Shown here piece after piece: positions 34,482 to 45,239 of a stretch of DNA of 64,000 bases. Under the pieces are notes generated by a model, which saw only the letters and a program-made list of their open reading frames with translations, made no database searches and was not told the DNA's origin. The stretch covers positions 186,001 through 250,000 of the forward strand of contig JAAXNY010000002.1 in the NCBI GenBank assembly GCA_013420905.1. The letters run 5' to 3'. The position numbers and the translations under genes were made by a program. Position 1 is the stretch's first letter, and the number at the start of each line of letters is the position of its first letter. The stretch is from Collybia mongolica (Eukaryota; Basidiomycota; Agaricomycetes; Agaricales; Clitocybaceae).

Positions 34482-35650
34482 ATGCCCCAGCCTGCAACAA
34501 GACGCGGGATCGCGCACGTGGGCGCCGTGACTGGCCGCACCGAAGATGTGAATGTTAGTCTGAGTGATCCCCTTCCAGTACCACTGACGACCCGCAACCG
34601 CCGTCCACGCTATACTATTGGCATTGGCACCCACCTCAGCCCAGCGCCGTCAACATCGACGCGTTCCAGCAATCCGCGCAAAACGATCCCACAGTTGGGC
34701 GTCCGTACTCCCACGCTCCGAACTTCGATTGCACCTACCTTGCGCACTGACTCAAGTTCGAATCTAGGTTCGAGCAGCTCAATGGTCCGTTCTGACGACG
34801 AACAGCCGATCGCGGGGCCTTCTACTTTTTCTGGCGTGACACGTACGCGGCCACGGTTAGTAAGAGAGTTAGAGTCAGAGCCAGGGGGAGAGAGAGCGGC
34901 TAAGAGACGGAGGACGGGGCGGGCGGGGACAGCGACACCAGAATGGACGTCGGATGGGGACGAGGAGATCGACCAGCTCATATCCGACACCGAGGATGTG
35001 GATGCAACCACATCTGATTCCACACTGGAGTTCGAACCCGGACCACCGCCTTCTCAACCAGAACCCCCGGACCCCATATCAGACGATGCGGCAGAACGTG
35101 AAGCCAGCGTAGGGCCGAGCACGAGCAACCATGATTCCAATGTCACCAGCGCCAGCATGCCCGTGAGCAGCCTAAGCCTCGCAAAAATCCTTCATAAAAC
35201 CAATGTCGAGCCGCAGAGCATGCGCTCTCCAAGCCCCATACTCGTAGCCCTCGCTTCCACATCCACCTCCTCTTCTACTCCCAAAAAGCCCCCGGCGAAA
35301 CCACCTCCGGCAGAAGTAGAGCTCCTCTCCGAATACACCTGCCCCATCTGCTTCTTCCCCCCGACGAACGCGACGCTGACGCCGTGCGGCCACGTCTGCT
35401 GCGGCGCGTGCCTCTTCACGGCGGTCCGCACCACCATGCAGCGCAGTGCGATCATGATGGCGGAGCGAAATGGTGCGAGGTGCGTTTTTATGTTCTGTTT
35501 CTTCGGATTGCTTTGTGCGTTCTGACCCGGCTTTGGATTTTTCTTTTTTTTGTATGAAGGTGTCCTGTGTGCCGTGCGGAGATTCCGGGCTGGGATGGGA
35601 GAGGAGGAGGCGTGATTGGCTTGAAGCCTCGGGCCGTTTTCAGCTTGTAG
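34482..35650 (+). CDS. RING-finger protein, Slx8-like ubiquitin ligase candidate
   Basis: Exons 34482-35479 and 35560-35650 give 362 codons plus stop. The N-terminal 270 residues are Ser/Pro/Glu-rich and disordered, with basic ERAAKRRRTGRAGT (possible nuclear signal) and acidic EIDQLISDTEDVD (possible SUMO-interaction-like patch). The C3HC4 RING is YTCPICFFPPTNATLTPCGH, then VCCGACL, and is completed only after splicing by RCPVCRAEIPGW. The short Leu/Lys/Arg tail (GLKPRAVFSL) resembles the end of yeast Slx8/fission-yeast Rfp proteins, SUMO-targeted ubiquitin ligases in genome stability. An alternative start at 34356 (MFSRSSPQKRSIVG) can splice in frame from AAAAA/GTGCGT to the acceptor before CGCGGGATC and may be the true N-terminus. 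Confidence 0.82.
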
Positions 35651-35769
35651 GGTTCGGATTGTGGGGTTTGGGTTTGGGAGGCTGTGACACATCTGTGTTA
35701 ATTTCATTTAGATTTTGCGGACACCAACGAGGGCTTCTCAAGCCATGAATCACCAATGAACTGCCGACG

Positions 35770-36670
35770 TGCTGTGCACAAATAATCAGTATATTATAAA
35801 GGTCTACTTATATTGTGTCTAGCATGCTGTAATGTCCCTGTTGTGCAGGGCATCTGTTTTACATGTGCAAACAATTCTGGGCCATATCAGCAGAAAGCTG
35901 GGAGTCTAGAAATGGGCTGTAAAGTCCAAATTGTTTAACTCACAGTAAAGTAGAAAGCTTTTTATAACTCACAACCCAGCATTGCAAAGCTCTGAAGAAC
36001 TGGCAGAAGTAGTAATCTCTTGCTCAAATATCAGAGACCTTGAGGAAGAAATGTCTGAATGTCAGAAATCTCTACAGTGAGATGTCCAAATATCAGAAGG
36101 TCTCTCAGAAGAAATGTATAACTGTGACAATCCTGATGGAAAGCAGACCTTTAGTCTCAATTTCAACATAGTGAGTGCATCTACCTGTCTAAAATTAGAA
36201 TAAGGCATAGCATTGTGTGAGGTGATCAAAGCATGCAGTACTATTAGAAACTTGGTGCTTTTTCATACTTGAACCCAAACTTAAATCAGGTGATTCCTAC
36301 TGTTTGTGTGTTGAGTGTTAGATTTGGTGTGTGTGTGTAAGAGATTACATTTCATAAGCATCAGCATGCTTATAGCCCAGGAGGCCCCCTTTCACCAGGA
36401 GTAGTGGATGGTGCCAAGAAATTCAAACAGTTTGGAGGAATCAGACAGTGGGAATGCAGGAGGTGGTGGCATGAGAATGACTGGAGGAGAGCTGGGCTGG
36501 AGCAGCTGGAGCAGGAGCAAGCCAGTCAAATACAGAGTGGGAGAGAGTGAGATGAGCACACTGACTGACAAACCACCAATTGCAGTCAGGACTTGCAAGC
36601 CCACCTACTATGGGTATCAATAGAACTTGCAAAATGCCTCCATTGTGATTAGAGATGGTCTTGCAAGTTA
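35770..36670. mobile_element. CpG-free block, probable degenerate transposable element
   Basis: I find no CG dinucleotide between the CG at 35768 and the one at 36671, about 900 bases, whereas flanking DNA has one every few tens of bases. TG and CA are abundant instead, as expected after deamination of methylated cytosines. Such loss in fungi marks silenced transposons. No transposase or reverse-transcriptase frame is readable. Within it, 35828-36363 begins TGTAATGTCCC and ends GCATCA and is flanked by matching GCATGC, so it could be a solo LTR. Confidence 0.55.
35828..36363. mobile_element. Candidate solo LTR inside the CpG-free block
   Basis: A 536-bp segment with TG...CA ends is bounded by identical AGCATGC heptamers, at 35821-35827 and overlapping the last base at 36363-36369. 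A target duplication of 5-6 bases is usual for LTR elements. The flanking word is palindromic and GC-poor context makes chance matches possible, so confidence is low. Confidence 0.3.
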
Positions 36671-36968
36671 CGATCACTATCAGGTGAAGAATCAATCTAT
36701 CACTCTTGAAGAGCTCGACCTAAAAGAATTGGGTATTATGCCACAAAGGAGTAAGTATCAATATAGTAGTAGGGAACGTCTGAGAAAAGTCCATGTCTAG
36801 AAATGAGATAAAGATAACAAGTGTTTGGAGAAACGAGAGTGGGTGGGAATCACGGAAGTGGGTAATATCGATACATAAATGAGTGTGGGTGTGGGATATA
36901 GCAGTAGTCCACAGAAGAATTTAAGATTTGGCGGCGGTGTGTCCGGGCGCATGCAATCTTAAAGAATG

Positions 36969-38111
36969 TCATACACAGAAACGGTCGGCACGGGGGTCGG
37001 TCTTCGATACCACATCCCAAGGGTAGGTTGGGTATCGTCCACAGGAGAGTAGGAAGTCATTTTTTACTTTCTTGGAGAAATCCGACAACAGAGCCGAGTC
37101 GATGATCAAGTTGTAGTCCAAACCCTTCATAAATGACCGTTCCAGATAATTTAACGTCAGAAGGTCTATAGGCAGGCTCATGGCGCAAAGTAGTGCTTTG
37201 TTTTGGACCGAGTCGTCCAGGATAAACTTCCGGGCGACCATGTACGCACACATAAAGACATAGCAAGGGAAATTTGACACCTCGTCAGGCTTCCACCTCG
37301 GCTTTATCACCTTCAGGCGTTGGAGCAACAAGAGCGCGCCATACATGATGTTCGGGCGATCACACGTCATGCAAAGAAGGTGGTAAACAAAAGGCCGTAT
37401 CTGATTGCGCTCGATGACAGGGAAGCGGTCCGACACGAAGTGCGCCGCAATCCGAGCACTCGACTTGTATTTGTCAAAGTTGACAAACTGACCGCGGAAG
37501 AAGTCTGCTTTGGAGTATTGGCGTCTTTGGTAGTGCAGGGGGCGTGGGACATGTGACGGCCTGCGCTCTCGTGTGTAGGTATGAGGGAGGACAGCCAGTT
37601 GTTGTGGGTGAGTATGGGAAGGTTGGGTACTCACGCTCAGTACACCTTTCTCCGATTGTCTTTGATGTCGTACATGCAGGGCGGGGTCCTGTATCCGAAT
37701 AGAGTGTGGCGGAATGAATGGGATATTTTCATGAGGCAGGAAATTTTGTACATTGCATGCATTCTGGTGGTGGTTTGAACTTTCACCTCTTGAGGTACCA
37801 CCAGACCAGTTCCAAGAAGTCGATGGTGCAGGGTTCGGAGCCGGGACCGCCTCTGAAACATGGCGAATAGTGTGTGGCGGAATGAAAGGAACATTCTCAT
37901 TGGATAGAGGATTCTGTACATTGCGCGGGTTCTGGTGGTTAGCAGAGCTTGAAAAGCCGCCAGGCCAAGATGTCGATGATGCGCCAGGATTCGGAACACC
38001 TATCGAAGAGGTCGAAAGGCACCTCTGACGCCTTCCTGCCGGCAGAACCACCGTGGTTCGAGTGGTGGCTTGGAAAGAAGCGTATCCAACAACACGAGGT
38101 TGTACATACAT
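36969..38111 (-). CDS. Cyclin (Pho80/PCL type) with duplicated N-terminal segment
   Basis: Single exon, 380 residues. The C-terminal half contains a cyclin fold: IRPFVYHLLCMTCDRPNIMY, GALLLLQRLKVIKP, FPCYVFMCAYMVARKFILDD (the conserved helix-2 AYMxARKxxxD pattern), then LNYLERSFMKGLDYNLIID. This matches fungal cyclins that partner Pho85/Cdk5-like kinases. The N-terminal part is low complexity and contains a tandem duplication of about 52 residues: NPRNVQNPLSNENVPFIPPH and again NACNVQNFLPHENIPFIPPH, each preceded by PNP-x-PSTSW/PNPGASSTSW. An intron upstream of 38111 is possible but not needed. The kinase partner cannot be read from sequence. Confidence 0.75.
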   Translation of the reverse strand: MYVQPRVVGYASFQATTRTTVVLPAGRRQRCLSTSSIGVPNPGASSTSWPGGFSSSANHQNPRNVQNPLSNENVPFIPPHTIRHVSEAVPAPNPAPSTSWNWSGGTSRGESSNHHQNACNVQNFLPHENIPFIPPHSIRIQDPALHVRHQRQSEKGVLSVSTQPSHTHPQQLAVLPHTYTRERRPSHVPRPLHYQRRQYSKADFFRGQFVNFDKYKSSARIAAHFVSDRFPVIERNQIRPFVYHLLCMTCDRPNIMYGALLLLQRLKVIKPRWKPDEVSNFPCYVFMCAYMVARKFILDDSVQNKALLCAMSLPIDLLTLNYLERSFMKGLDYNLIIDSALLSDFSKKVKNDFLLSCGRYPTYPWDVVSKTDPRADRFCV

Positions 38112-39135
38112 GTCAGGCGAGGTCCAATTGGGTTACGACGACAGTATGAAAGAGGACGTGTAGGTTCTGCGGGATCGAGACAGTTTGGCGACAAGCTTGA
38201 GAAGTCTACACAGTCCACCTTTTTGTAAAGCCTTGGACAGATTACCCTGAAACCACCGATGGGCACTTCTAAAACAAGTCCATGTCCATTGAAAGGGCCG
38301 GTACAAGCTATGTCTCTGGCCTTCACAGTCTCTCCCCTTCAAGGAAGGTTCATGGCAACAGTTTCTGGGGGCACAGCAACTTGGTTTGTGCTATTCCACA
38401 CTGTATATTGTTATGTTGTACTCCAAATTCACACCTTTGTTGTCGTACACACGCAAAGCCGATCCTGACTATGAAGCGTGCAGTAGGTCACAGGTTCAGT
38501 AGCTTGAGGAGAGGGGCGGGGGGGGGTCATCATTGAGATTTACAAGCCAAAGCAAGGTTGGTGGAACGCTTGACCAAGTTGGACAATTAAAATAGAAAAC
38601 AAAAAACGCCAGTGGCATTGTTGACTCGGAACTTCGTCAGAAGTAAATCCGTACTGAAGACCACTTTGGTCATGTGATGGGTTCAACACAATTCACTCTG
38701 CTGCTTACATAGACTTTCGGTCGTGTGAGCCTTTACGATTTTAAGGGAAGAACTGCTGAGGAGGCTGGGTATGCTTAGGTCGATTTGGTAGTCATATCAT
38801 TGAATGTGTTAAAGACAATACTCTATGTTCGCCCAATACTGTATAGTGAAGCTGTAAGTAAGGATTGTTGGTCAGAGGTCTGACACGATTTATCATTTAG
38901 CCGCTGCCACGATATTCCAAAACCCAAAGTCACCGCCAGTGAAGGTGGCACTAGCTAGGGACTCTTTGATCCGCACATAGACAGGGTTCACGCAAGTTAT
39001 ACTGGTGTTATGAGCCAGGCGTGTAATTCGTATATTAATTTGTATGATCAGTAAGAAGAAACAAATATTATATTCCCTATCCGATATAATTTCCATTACT
39101 CAAGAACGTCCGTGTCATACCTAGAGTCCAAATAT

Positions 39136-40937
39136 TTAACAAAGTGGGGCAGGAGTAGCTTCAGGGAAACGAGGAATGAAGTGTTTCTCAAATCCTCCAT
39201 TTTCACGTCTCCGTTTGGCTGGACCGACTTTGACCGTCGGAAGAGCTTGGCAGTTCGATGAAGAAGCAGCAGGGTGAGGGGGTGGGGTAGGAGACACTCC
39301 CTGGTACCATGTGCTGGTGCCGTAAACACCCATCGGAAGACTGGCGACATACCATTCAGTAGCTGTGATAAGGAACGTGAAAGGAAGAGCTACTTACTCG
39401 TTGTCAGCGTCGCAGTTCTCAAATACGCCAGCATCGTAGTTAGCAGGCATATTCTGTTCGAACATCAACCACTGTAAGAAGTTTGAATAAAAAACCACAT
39501 ACCCAGTAGCAGCCCATCAAGTCGTAAATATGGTTGCAGTTCCTTGTAGCGTCGGGCCCAATGCATGCGCGGAAGCAAAATTCGTTATCAGAGATGAAGC
39601 TGGTCCATTCGTGATATTGGAGGCCAGGAGAGAAGGTGTTTCCGTAGACCAGACCACCCACTGAACAGATAAGACATTAACAGACGGGGCTAACATAGCG
39701 TGAATAATACATACCTGGATTTCCTTTACCTATAGTTCCAACAAGATTAGGTATCGGGATGCATGAACAAGACCCTTTACGCACCATCGGCACCACGGTT
39801 ATCCAACTCGCCACCATCATCCCCCGCTCGAACGTTGACTTTAGTGAAGTTACCCTTACCGGTGACTTGCACATAATCGTGAGTCTTAACAAAGTGTACA
39901 CCACTGAATGTTCCATCAGGGATAGTGCGAGAGCCGCGCCCTGATTTAGTACACCACGCGATAGCTTCACGCTCGATATCACCGATGGCACTGTTAGGAT
40001 TAGCTATCGGCAGTAAAGATCCGGTCAGTAAGCACCAGATAGGAAGGTTGGATAACCTACGAGGAGCCCAGAAGCAGAAATCCTCTGCGGAGCTAAGGAG
40101 GTCCGTCAGGAGTGGAAAGTGGTTCGTAGAGTTACACTCACTTGATCCATGCGGTCTGGCAGTTAGACGTGTCACTTGAGGTAGCACCACACGCGTTTGT
40201 ACCATACTGTCCTTCCTGGGAAGTCTGAGGGAGGTCATTGACCATATATCCCGTGTTCCAGACTTGATTGGCGTTCCCATTGGTACAACCCGCGACCTGA
40301 ATCTGGAATACACGTTAGTAGTATGATATAGACGGATTTCGACATCCCATACTGGGTTCCCATCCGATTGGTTGCCACCGCTCAGATCCACGCATTTGCC
40401 TGTATTGGCCCATGCCAGGCGATTATCAAACTATAGAATTAATTACGGTGAATGGAAGGATAAGCACGAGAACACGGTGAAAGTTGCTTACAGTGTAAGA
40501 GAACCGCTGGTTTGCGTTGTTATCCGTGCAGGTCCAAATCTGGAGCTTCGTGCCGTCGGCCCTATTTCCTCCCGGAACATCGAGGCATTTGTCCCCAAAG
40601 ATTCTTACTTTGCCATCATTGCCACCAGCAAACGTCCACTTCTGTGCTGCTGCTCCAGTACAGGCTTGGATAGTGACAGTGGCTCCGTCGGTGTTGGATG
40701 AGGCGGTCATGCATTTCGCTACCTATCGCATCAGCTACCAGTACTAAACTCCTTCCGTGACGCTCACCATTATTGAGACCAGGTTCAAGGAGTAGGGCCC
40801 CTTGGAAACTAAAACGCGAATTCAATTGATATAGCTGATCAGTACAAAACGTATGTTACGTACGCTGGGGTTCGCTGCGCCGAAGCCAACGATAACGCGG
40901 CGAGAAGAAAGATGGTGTATCGTGTGTGAAATGCCAT
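39136..40937 (-). CDS. Secreted ricin-B-lectin (CBM13) protein of a macrofungal family
   Basis: Starts with a signal peptide (FHTRYTIFLLAALSLASAQ). After two short introns comes a beta-trefoil lectin domain: KCMTASSNTDGATVTIQAC, QKWTF, DKCLDVPGGNRADGTKLQIW, NQRFSY, KCVDLSGGNQSDG and NQVWNT, with the repeated Q-x-W/F and CLD signatures of sugar-binding lobes. A larger region with many cysteines follows: EDFCFWAP, IGDIEREAIAWCTK, GTRTIPDG-like SRTIPDGTFSGVHF, DYVQVTGKGNFTKVNV, GGELDNRGADG, HEWTSFISDNEFCFRAC, HIYDLMGCYW and NMPANYDAGVF. I know this arrangement from uncharacterised secreted mushroom proteins. The tail is Pro/Ser-rich and ends basic (AKRRREN...). At least seven introns. The last acceptor was chosen to give LPMGVYGTSTWYQG. 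A carbohydrate-binding role is likely; enzymatic activity is unknown. Confidence 0.8.
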
Positions 40938-41608
40938 ATCTGGTAAACGAGTGTGGGTTGCTGGGTAAGAGAGAAGGGGGAAAGAGGGTAGTCTGAACTA
41001 TGCTACGTGGGCCTTAAGTACGTGATCGTTTAAAATTTTGGGGTGCCGAGGACACGCGACAACTGATTCCATCCATCTTAGGCTGAAACTAAGCCGAATA
41101 TGAAGATAAACATACTATTTATAGCTTTTGCGGCACCATGAACTCCTCCCCCAGACGGGCACCGCGGTACTAAGGACCTGCCACGGTAAAACACAGTAGT
41201 GTGTTGAAGTCATAAAGAGTGGAGAAACAGGTTGATGAGATCCCTCAAAAAGTTAAGGTTTTCCTTGGTGTTGGGTGTGTAAGGAAGTAGTGTGGCATTA
41301 ACGATCTTCCCAGCAAGCTGTGAACGGGGCCGGGAAGCACTGAGCACTGAACGCTGAGCATGCAGCCTGCATGAGGCTGATGTAGTCAGATGCGGAAGGT
41401 TTTTGGCCTGACAGCTTGCCGTTTGATGCCGGCATGATGATATCACGGCCAACTCCGGTACTGGTAAAAGGTTTCCCCACAAAGTTACGACTTAGTCTTG
41501 GCGCTTTACTTGCACTCGTTATGAGACGAAACCCTGATACAGATTACCTTACAAAGGGATTGGTCACCAACGGATTTACGCTTTATTGCCCTACAAATTA
41601 CAATCGTA
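40938..41608. other. Intergenic region with one short coding-looking patch
   Basis: Upstream flank of the lectin gene and downstream flank of the P450. On the minus strand 41298-41480 reads GRDIIMPASNGKLSGQ and AACSAFSAQCFPAPFTACW, possibly a gene fragment. No domain or splice partner was found. Confidence 0.3.
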
Positions 41609-43688
41609 TTACATCGCAGTTGCCTCAATGAGCGCTGCAGCCTCCGGATAAAGAGGGCGAATCGAACACCGGAAAGGGACGACATGACTAGAAGTACCTC
41701 CGATGAATAGGGAAACAGCTAATATCTCAACGGAAACTTACCTGATGAGGGCATCAGTGTATTTCCCTTCTATCGGTATTTCATTCCCATGTAAGTCTTT
41801 CTCATTGTTAAAATCGAAAATTGCCAACACAGAGACAATAGTTGCCCAGACGCTCGCGTCCGCTGCGTGCCGGCCGATACATAGGCTAAAAATATTTCTG
41901 AGTGAAAACATAAAGAACAGGGTTTCTCCTCACCGTCTCCCAAAGCCAAACGTAAGGATAGTGTTATCGTCATTTAGGTTTCCATCCGCAGTAAAGAATC
42001 GGTCGGGGTTAAAATTATCGGGGTCAGGATACTTCTCCTCGTCGCGGGTGATGGCCCTAAAGAAAAATCAGCACACCTCCTATACAAGTATTGGATATGA
42101 CCTTACCAGACATTGCTCATAATTGTGGAGCCTGTCGATTTCAGCACATCAATGATGAGCTGCACGCTTGCGAATCTCTTTTACCTTTAGGAATGAAGTA
42201 CCCTTCGTAAACGTCGTCCTGCGTACTGGTATGTGCAACGCCCATGGGCATAGCCGGCCTCCAGCGCATAACCTCCCTATAAAAGGCCTCCACATATGGA
42301 AGGAAGGGACGATCTTCAAAGGTAGGTAGACGATCTCCGCCAGTAACTCGAATGATTTCCTGCTGCGCTTTTTTTCGAGGCCGAGGGTTGACAGCAGCAG
42401 CGTGGAAAAAGCTTCCGACAGCGCAAGCGACCTTTGGGGAGGGTCAGATCTATATCCGACAAATCAATCCAGTATTTATACGAACGGTATCTGCCCCGGC
42501 TGAAGGAGTGACGGATCAATATTCTTAAGTTCAATTTACAGCACTCAGCAGCGTACCTGAGAAGGCAGTCGCTCCCAAACCCTTAATTGTGTCAACTTCC
42601 TCAGCTGAATTTTTCGCCCCACCGTTTTCCTCGAGAAGTCCAGAGATCAGGGAAGGGGCGGCTACTCCATCCGCCTACTTTACACATCAATAGCGGATTT
42701 CCAGGAACACCGGAGTACATACCATATTTTTCTTGACGAAGTCGTATGGCATATCGAGCATTTCTCTCGTAAGAGAGCGACATTCTTCCGCTTTCTTGTG
42801 AAATTGGCTCCCGGGGAACCAAGAAGGAAGGTGTTTGAGGAAAGACATCACGTTAACAATGTTGGCACCAGGAAACATGGAATTCGTCATGGTGGTGATC
42901 GCTCTGTCGGCATTGTCCAGGAACGGATCACCCTTGGGAGCACTTTCGTACCCGTAAATCGTCGCCATAATGATTGAAGCAGCCATGCTAGTAAAGTTAT
43001 TGAGCTTATAATGTAGTATGAATAAAGAGGAATCTACGCACTACTTGTAGTGATCTACAAAACTCTCGGGCTTGATAAGAATATTACGAAGGAGCTCATG
43101 TACCTTCTTCATCTGGGTTGGTCGGTACGCCAGAGCTGCATCAGGTCTGTATTTCTGGTGTAGAATTCGTCGGTTCTTCCTCCAGGTATCACCGTAATAC
43201 ATGAGACCGAGAACAAATTCCCAACCAAGGCTATCAATGAAAATCAGACGAGGAACGTAAATCGGACCGGCGAAGGCGAACTTACATGTCACGCATAGGG
43301 ATAATGGGCCGATCAGAATAAATGTGTGAGCGCTTCTCAAACAAATCTGTGACTGCCTTTAGGGAATTCAATATAATGACGTGCTGCCCCATGGCATAAC
43401 CATAGACAATATCACCTGTTGAATATAGTCGTCAGAGAACGTGAAAACGAAGGAGTAGAATGTACCATATTGTTTCTTCCATTGTGTATAGGTGAGCCAT
43501 GGCTGGATCGCAGGGAAATCCCAAAAGTTCCCGAATATAAAGATCGGTGGCGGTCCAGGAGGGAAAGGTATTTTACGAGAGTTGTGTTTAGATGGCTTCA
43601 GAATGAGAATTACAAGGACGCAGAGGAATACAAAAACAAAGGACTTGTTTAGTGGTGTCACGAAAAATTTTGGAATGGCGAATTCCAT
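41609..43688 (-). CDS. Cytochrome P450 monooxygenase
   Basis: Membrane-anchored haem monooxygenase. The N-terminal helix (SFVFVFLCVLVILILK) precedes the Pro-rich hinge IPFPPGPPPIFIFG. Later exons give DIVYGYAMGQHVIILNS, KRSHIYSDRPIIPMRDM, YYGDTWRKNRRILHQKY (C-helix WRxxRR) and an oxygen-binding I-helix FSAGADTVACAVG, assembled over two introns. The ExxR of the K-helix is in YREVMRWRP, with HTSTQDDVYEGYFIPK after it. FNPDRF and the haem-thiolate loop FGFGRRLCIGRHAAD follow, the Cys being reached through an intron acceptor after TTTTTAG. The tail ends PEAAALIEATAM. At least nine introns, all frame-keeping, so the gene appears intact. It is divergent from the terpene cyclase at 45240, 1.55 kb away, which suggests it oxidises the terpene product (inference). 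Confidence 0.92.
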
Positions 43689-44257
43689 GACGTTTGGGGC
43701 TCAACGAATGAACCTCGATTTAGAACTAAAAAGGTTCATCGCATTCTGAGGCTCCCATATTTTCCACCCCAAGCCCCACAACAGGGTAATAAAGCCGGAC
43801 AAGCCGGTGTTTTCTACGATAGAAGTAAATTACGTCAGGGAAAATGAACAGTTTCCACCGGATTTCTGATAATTCCTAGGAAAACAACTCAACAAAAGCT
43901 GTGTCAAAAGATATTCTACGTTTGACAGTTTTTCAATGGCAGAGTAACATACTGGCGCCAGAATACGGAAGCACCAGGCACCGAGCACAGCCCATATATA
44001 TATCTTCGGCGGCAGAAGAACCATATGTTGCTGAATAGGACTACCAAAAATATCCTCAGGTCGAGCGTCGGATTAGTAGATCCTATTTCAGGTATGGCAT
44101 CACCTGGCATCACCCGATTACAATCAAGAAAGGGGCATACACGATGAAGTGCAGGTGGTAGCTACCCTTTTTAGAGTTTAGTCCACACAAGGCCCCAATG
44201 TTAAACGGCCCATTCATCGAAGCGATATATGAATAAAGTTAATGATATCACGACAAT

Positions 44258-44847
44258 TATGTATGACGGTCCGTTTGTACATTTGTTATTTCCGAAACTT
44301 ATTTATTCAAGTGAGCGATTTATTTATTCGCTTAGGTTTGCTGGTGAAAAATTCGTGGCACTGCCACACATTGATATCAGGTGACTCTGTAAAATTGTCG
44401 GCAATGTCACATACAGGGCTCCACCATACAGCCACGCTACTGAACGTGCATCATTACAACCACCCTCAGAGGATCTCACAGGCAACACCACCGTCATTAT
44501 GTACATAGTAATCAAACGGACGTATTGTACATAAAGTTTTTAATGTCTAGCAACTAAGTGGGAACCAACCATGCAGAACCTTTCTGCAATTCTACAGGCC
44601 AAAACAACGGTTGGGATCGAGGCTCATTTCAGTGGTATGTCTGAATATGTTGTAATGATTCACGTTCAGTAGCGTGGCTGTATGGTGGAGCCCTGTATGT
44701 GACATTGCCGACAATTTTACAGAGTCACCTGATATCAATGTGTGGCAGTGCCACGAATTTTTCACCAGCAAACCTAAGCGAATAAATAAATCGCTCACTT
44801 GAATAAATAAGTTTCGGAAATAACAAATGTACAAACGGACCGTCATA
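44258..44847. mobile_element. 590-bp inverted-repeat (MITE/foldback) element
   Basis: Two arms of 199 bases, 44262-44460 and 44649-44847, are near-identical inverted copies (each begins ATGACGGTCCGTTTG read inward) around a 188-base core. Direct copies of GACAAT at 44252-44257 and 44848-44853 look like a target-site duplication; the left end carries an extra TATG. No transposase is encoded, so it is non-autonomous. The arms are so similar that insertion or arm homogenisation should be recent. It lies between the divergent P450 and terpene cyclase genes and could alter their shared promoter or form hairpin RNA if transcribed. Confidence 0.85.
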
Positions 44848-45199
44848 GACAATGGGGTGGTACGTAAACCCAGCTGACCTTTTTAATAACAACAATGTGG
44901 AGATGGAGGACTGAATTCCGACGCGGACTTTTAAAGAGTGACAGTTGGCTCATACTTGACATGATAACGATCTGGTGAATTCTGACATGAAAAAAAGTCG
45001 TCGAGATATTGCACCGGGGTATTGATAGAATCTGTTCTGATGCAGCGAGGGCCCTGGCCGCAGGGCCCAGGTACCCGCACACCATTCCTGAGGTTTGTTG
45101 TTCGGCATGGATGGGGTCGTTCCATGAGATGATTTGATTGGTTAATTGAGGTAGAACTCATGGCAAGCAAATAGATGACAGTTAGCTGGGGGAAATAGG

Positions 45200-45207
45200 T
45201 ATAAATA
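45200..45207 (+). promoter_or_regulatory. TATA box of the terpene cyclase gene
   Basis: TATAAATA lies 40 bases before the ATG at 45240, followed by a pyrimidine-containing leader. The short spacing suggests a very short 5' UTR. The inverted-repeat element ends about 350 bases upstream. Confidence 0.6.
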
Positions 45208-45239
45208 GCACTCCTCTGGTACTAGCTCCAATATCAGCC

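Noticed and set aside
36240..36350. GTGTGTGTGT stretch as a telomere-like or functional microsatellite
   Set aside because: Too short and within the CpG-depleted transposon-like block.
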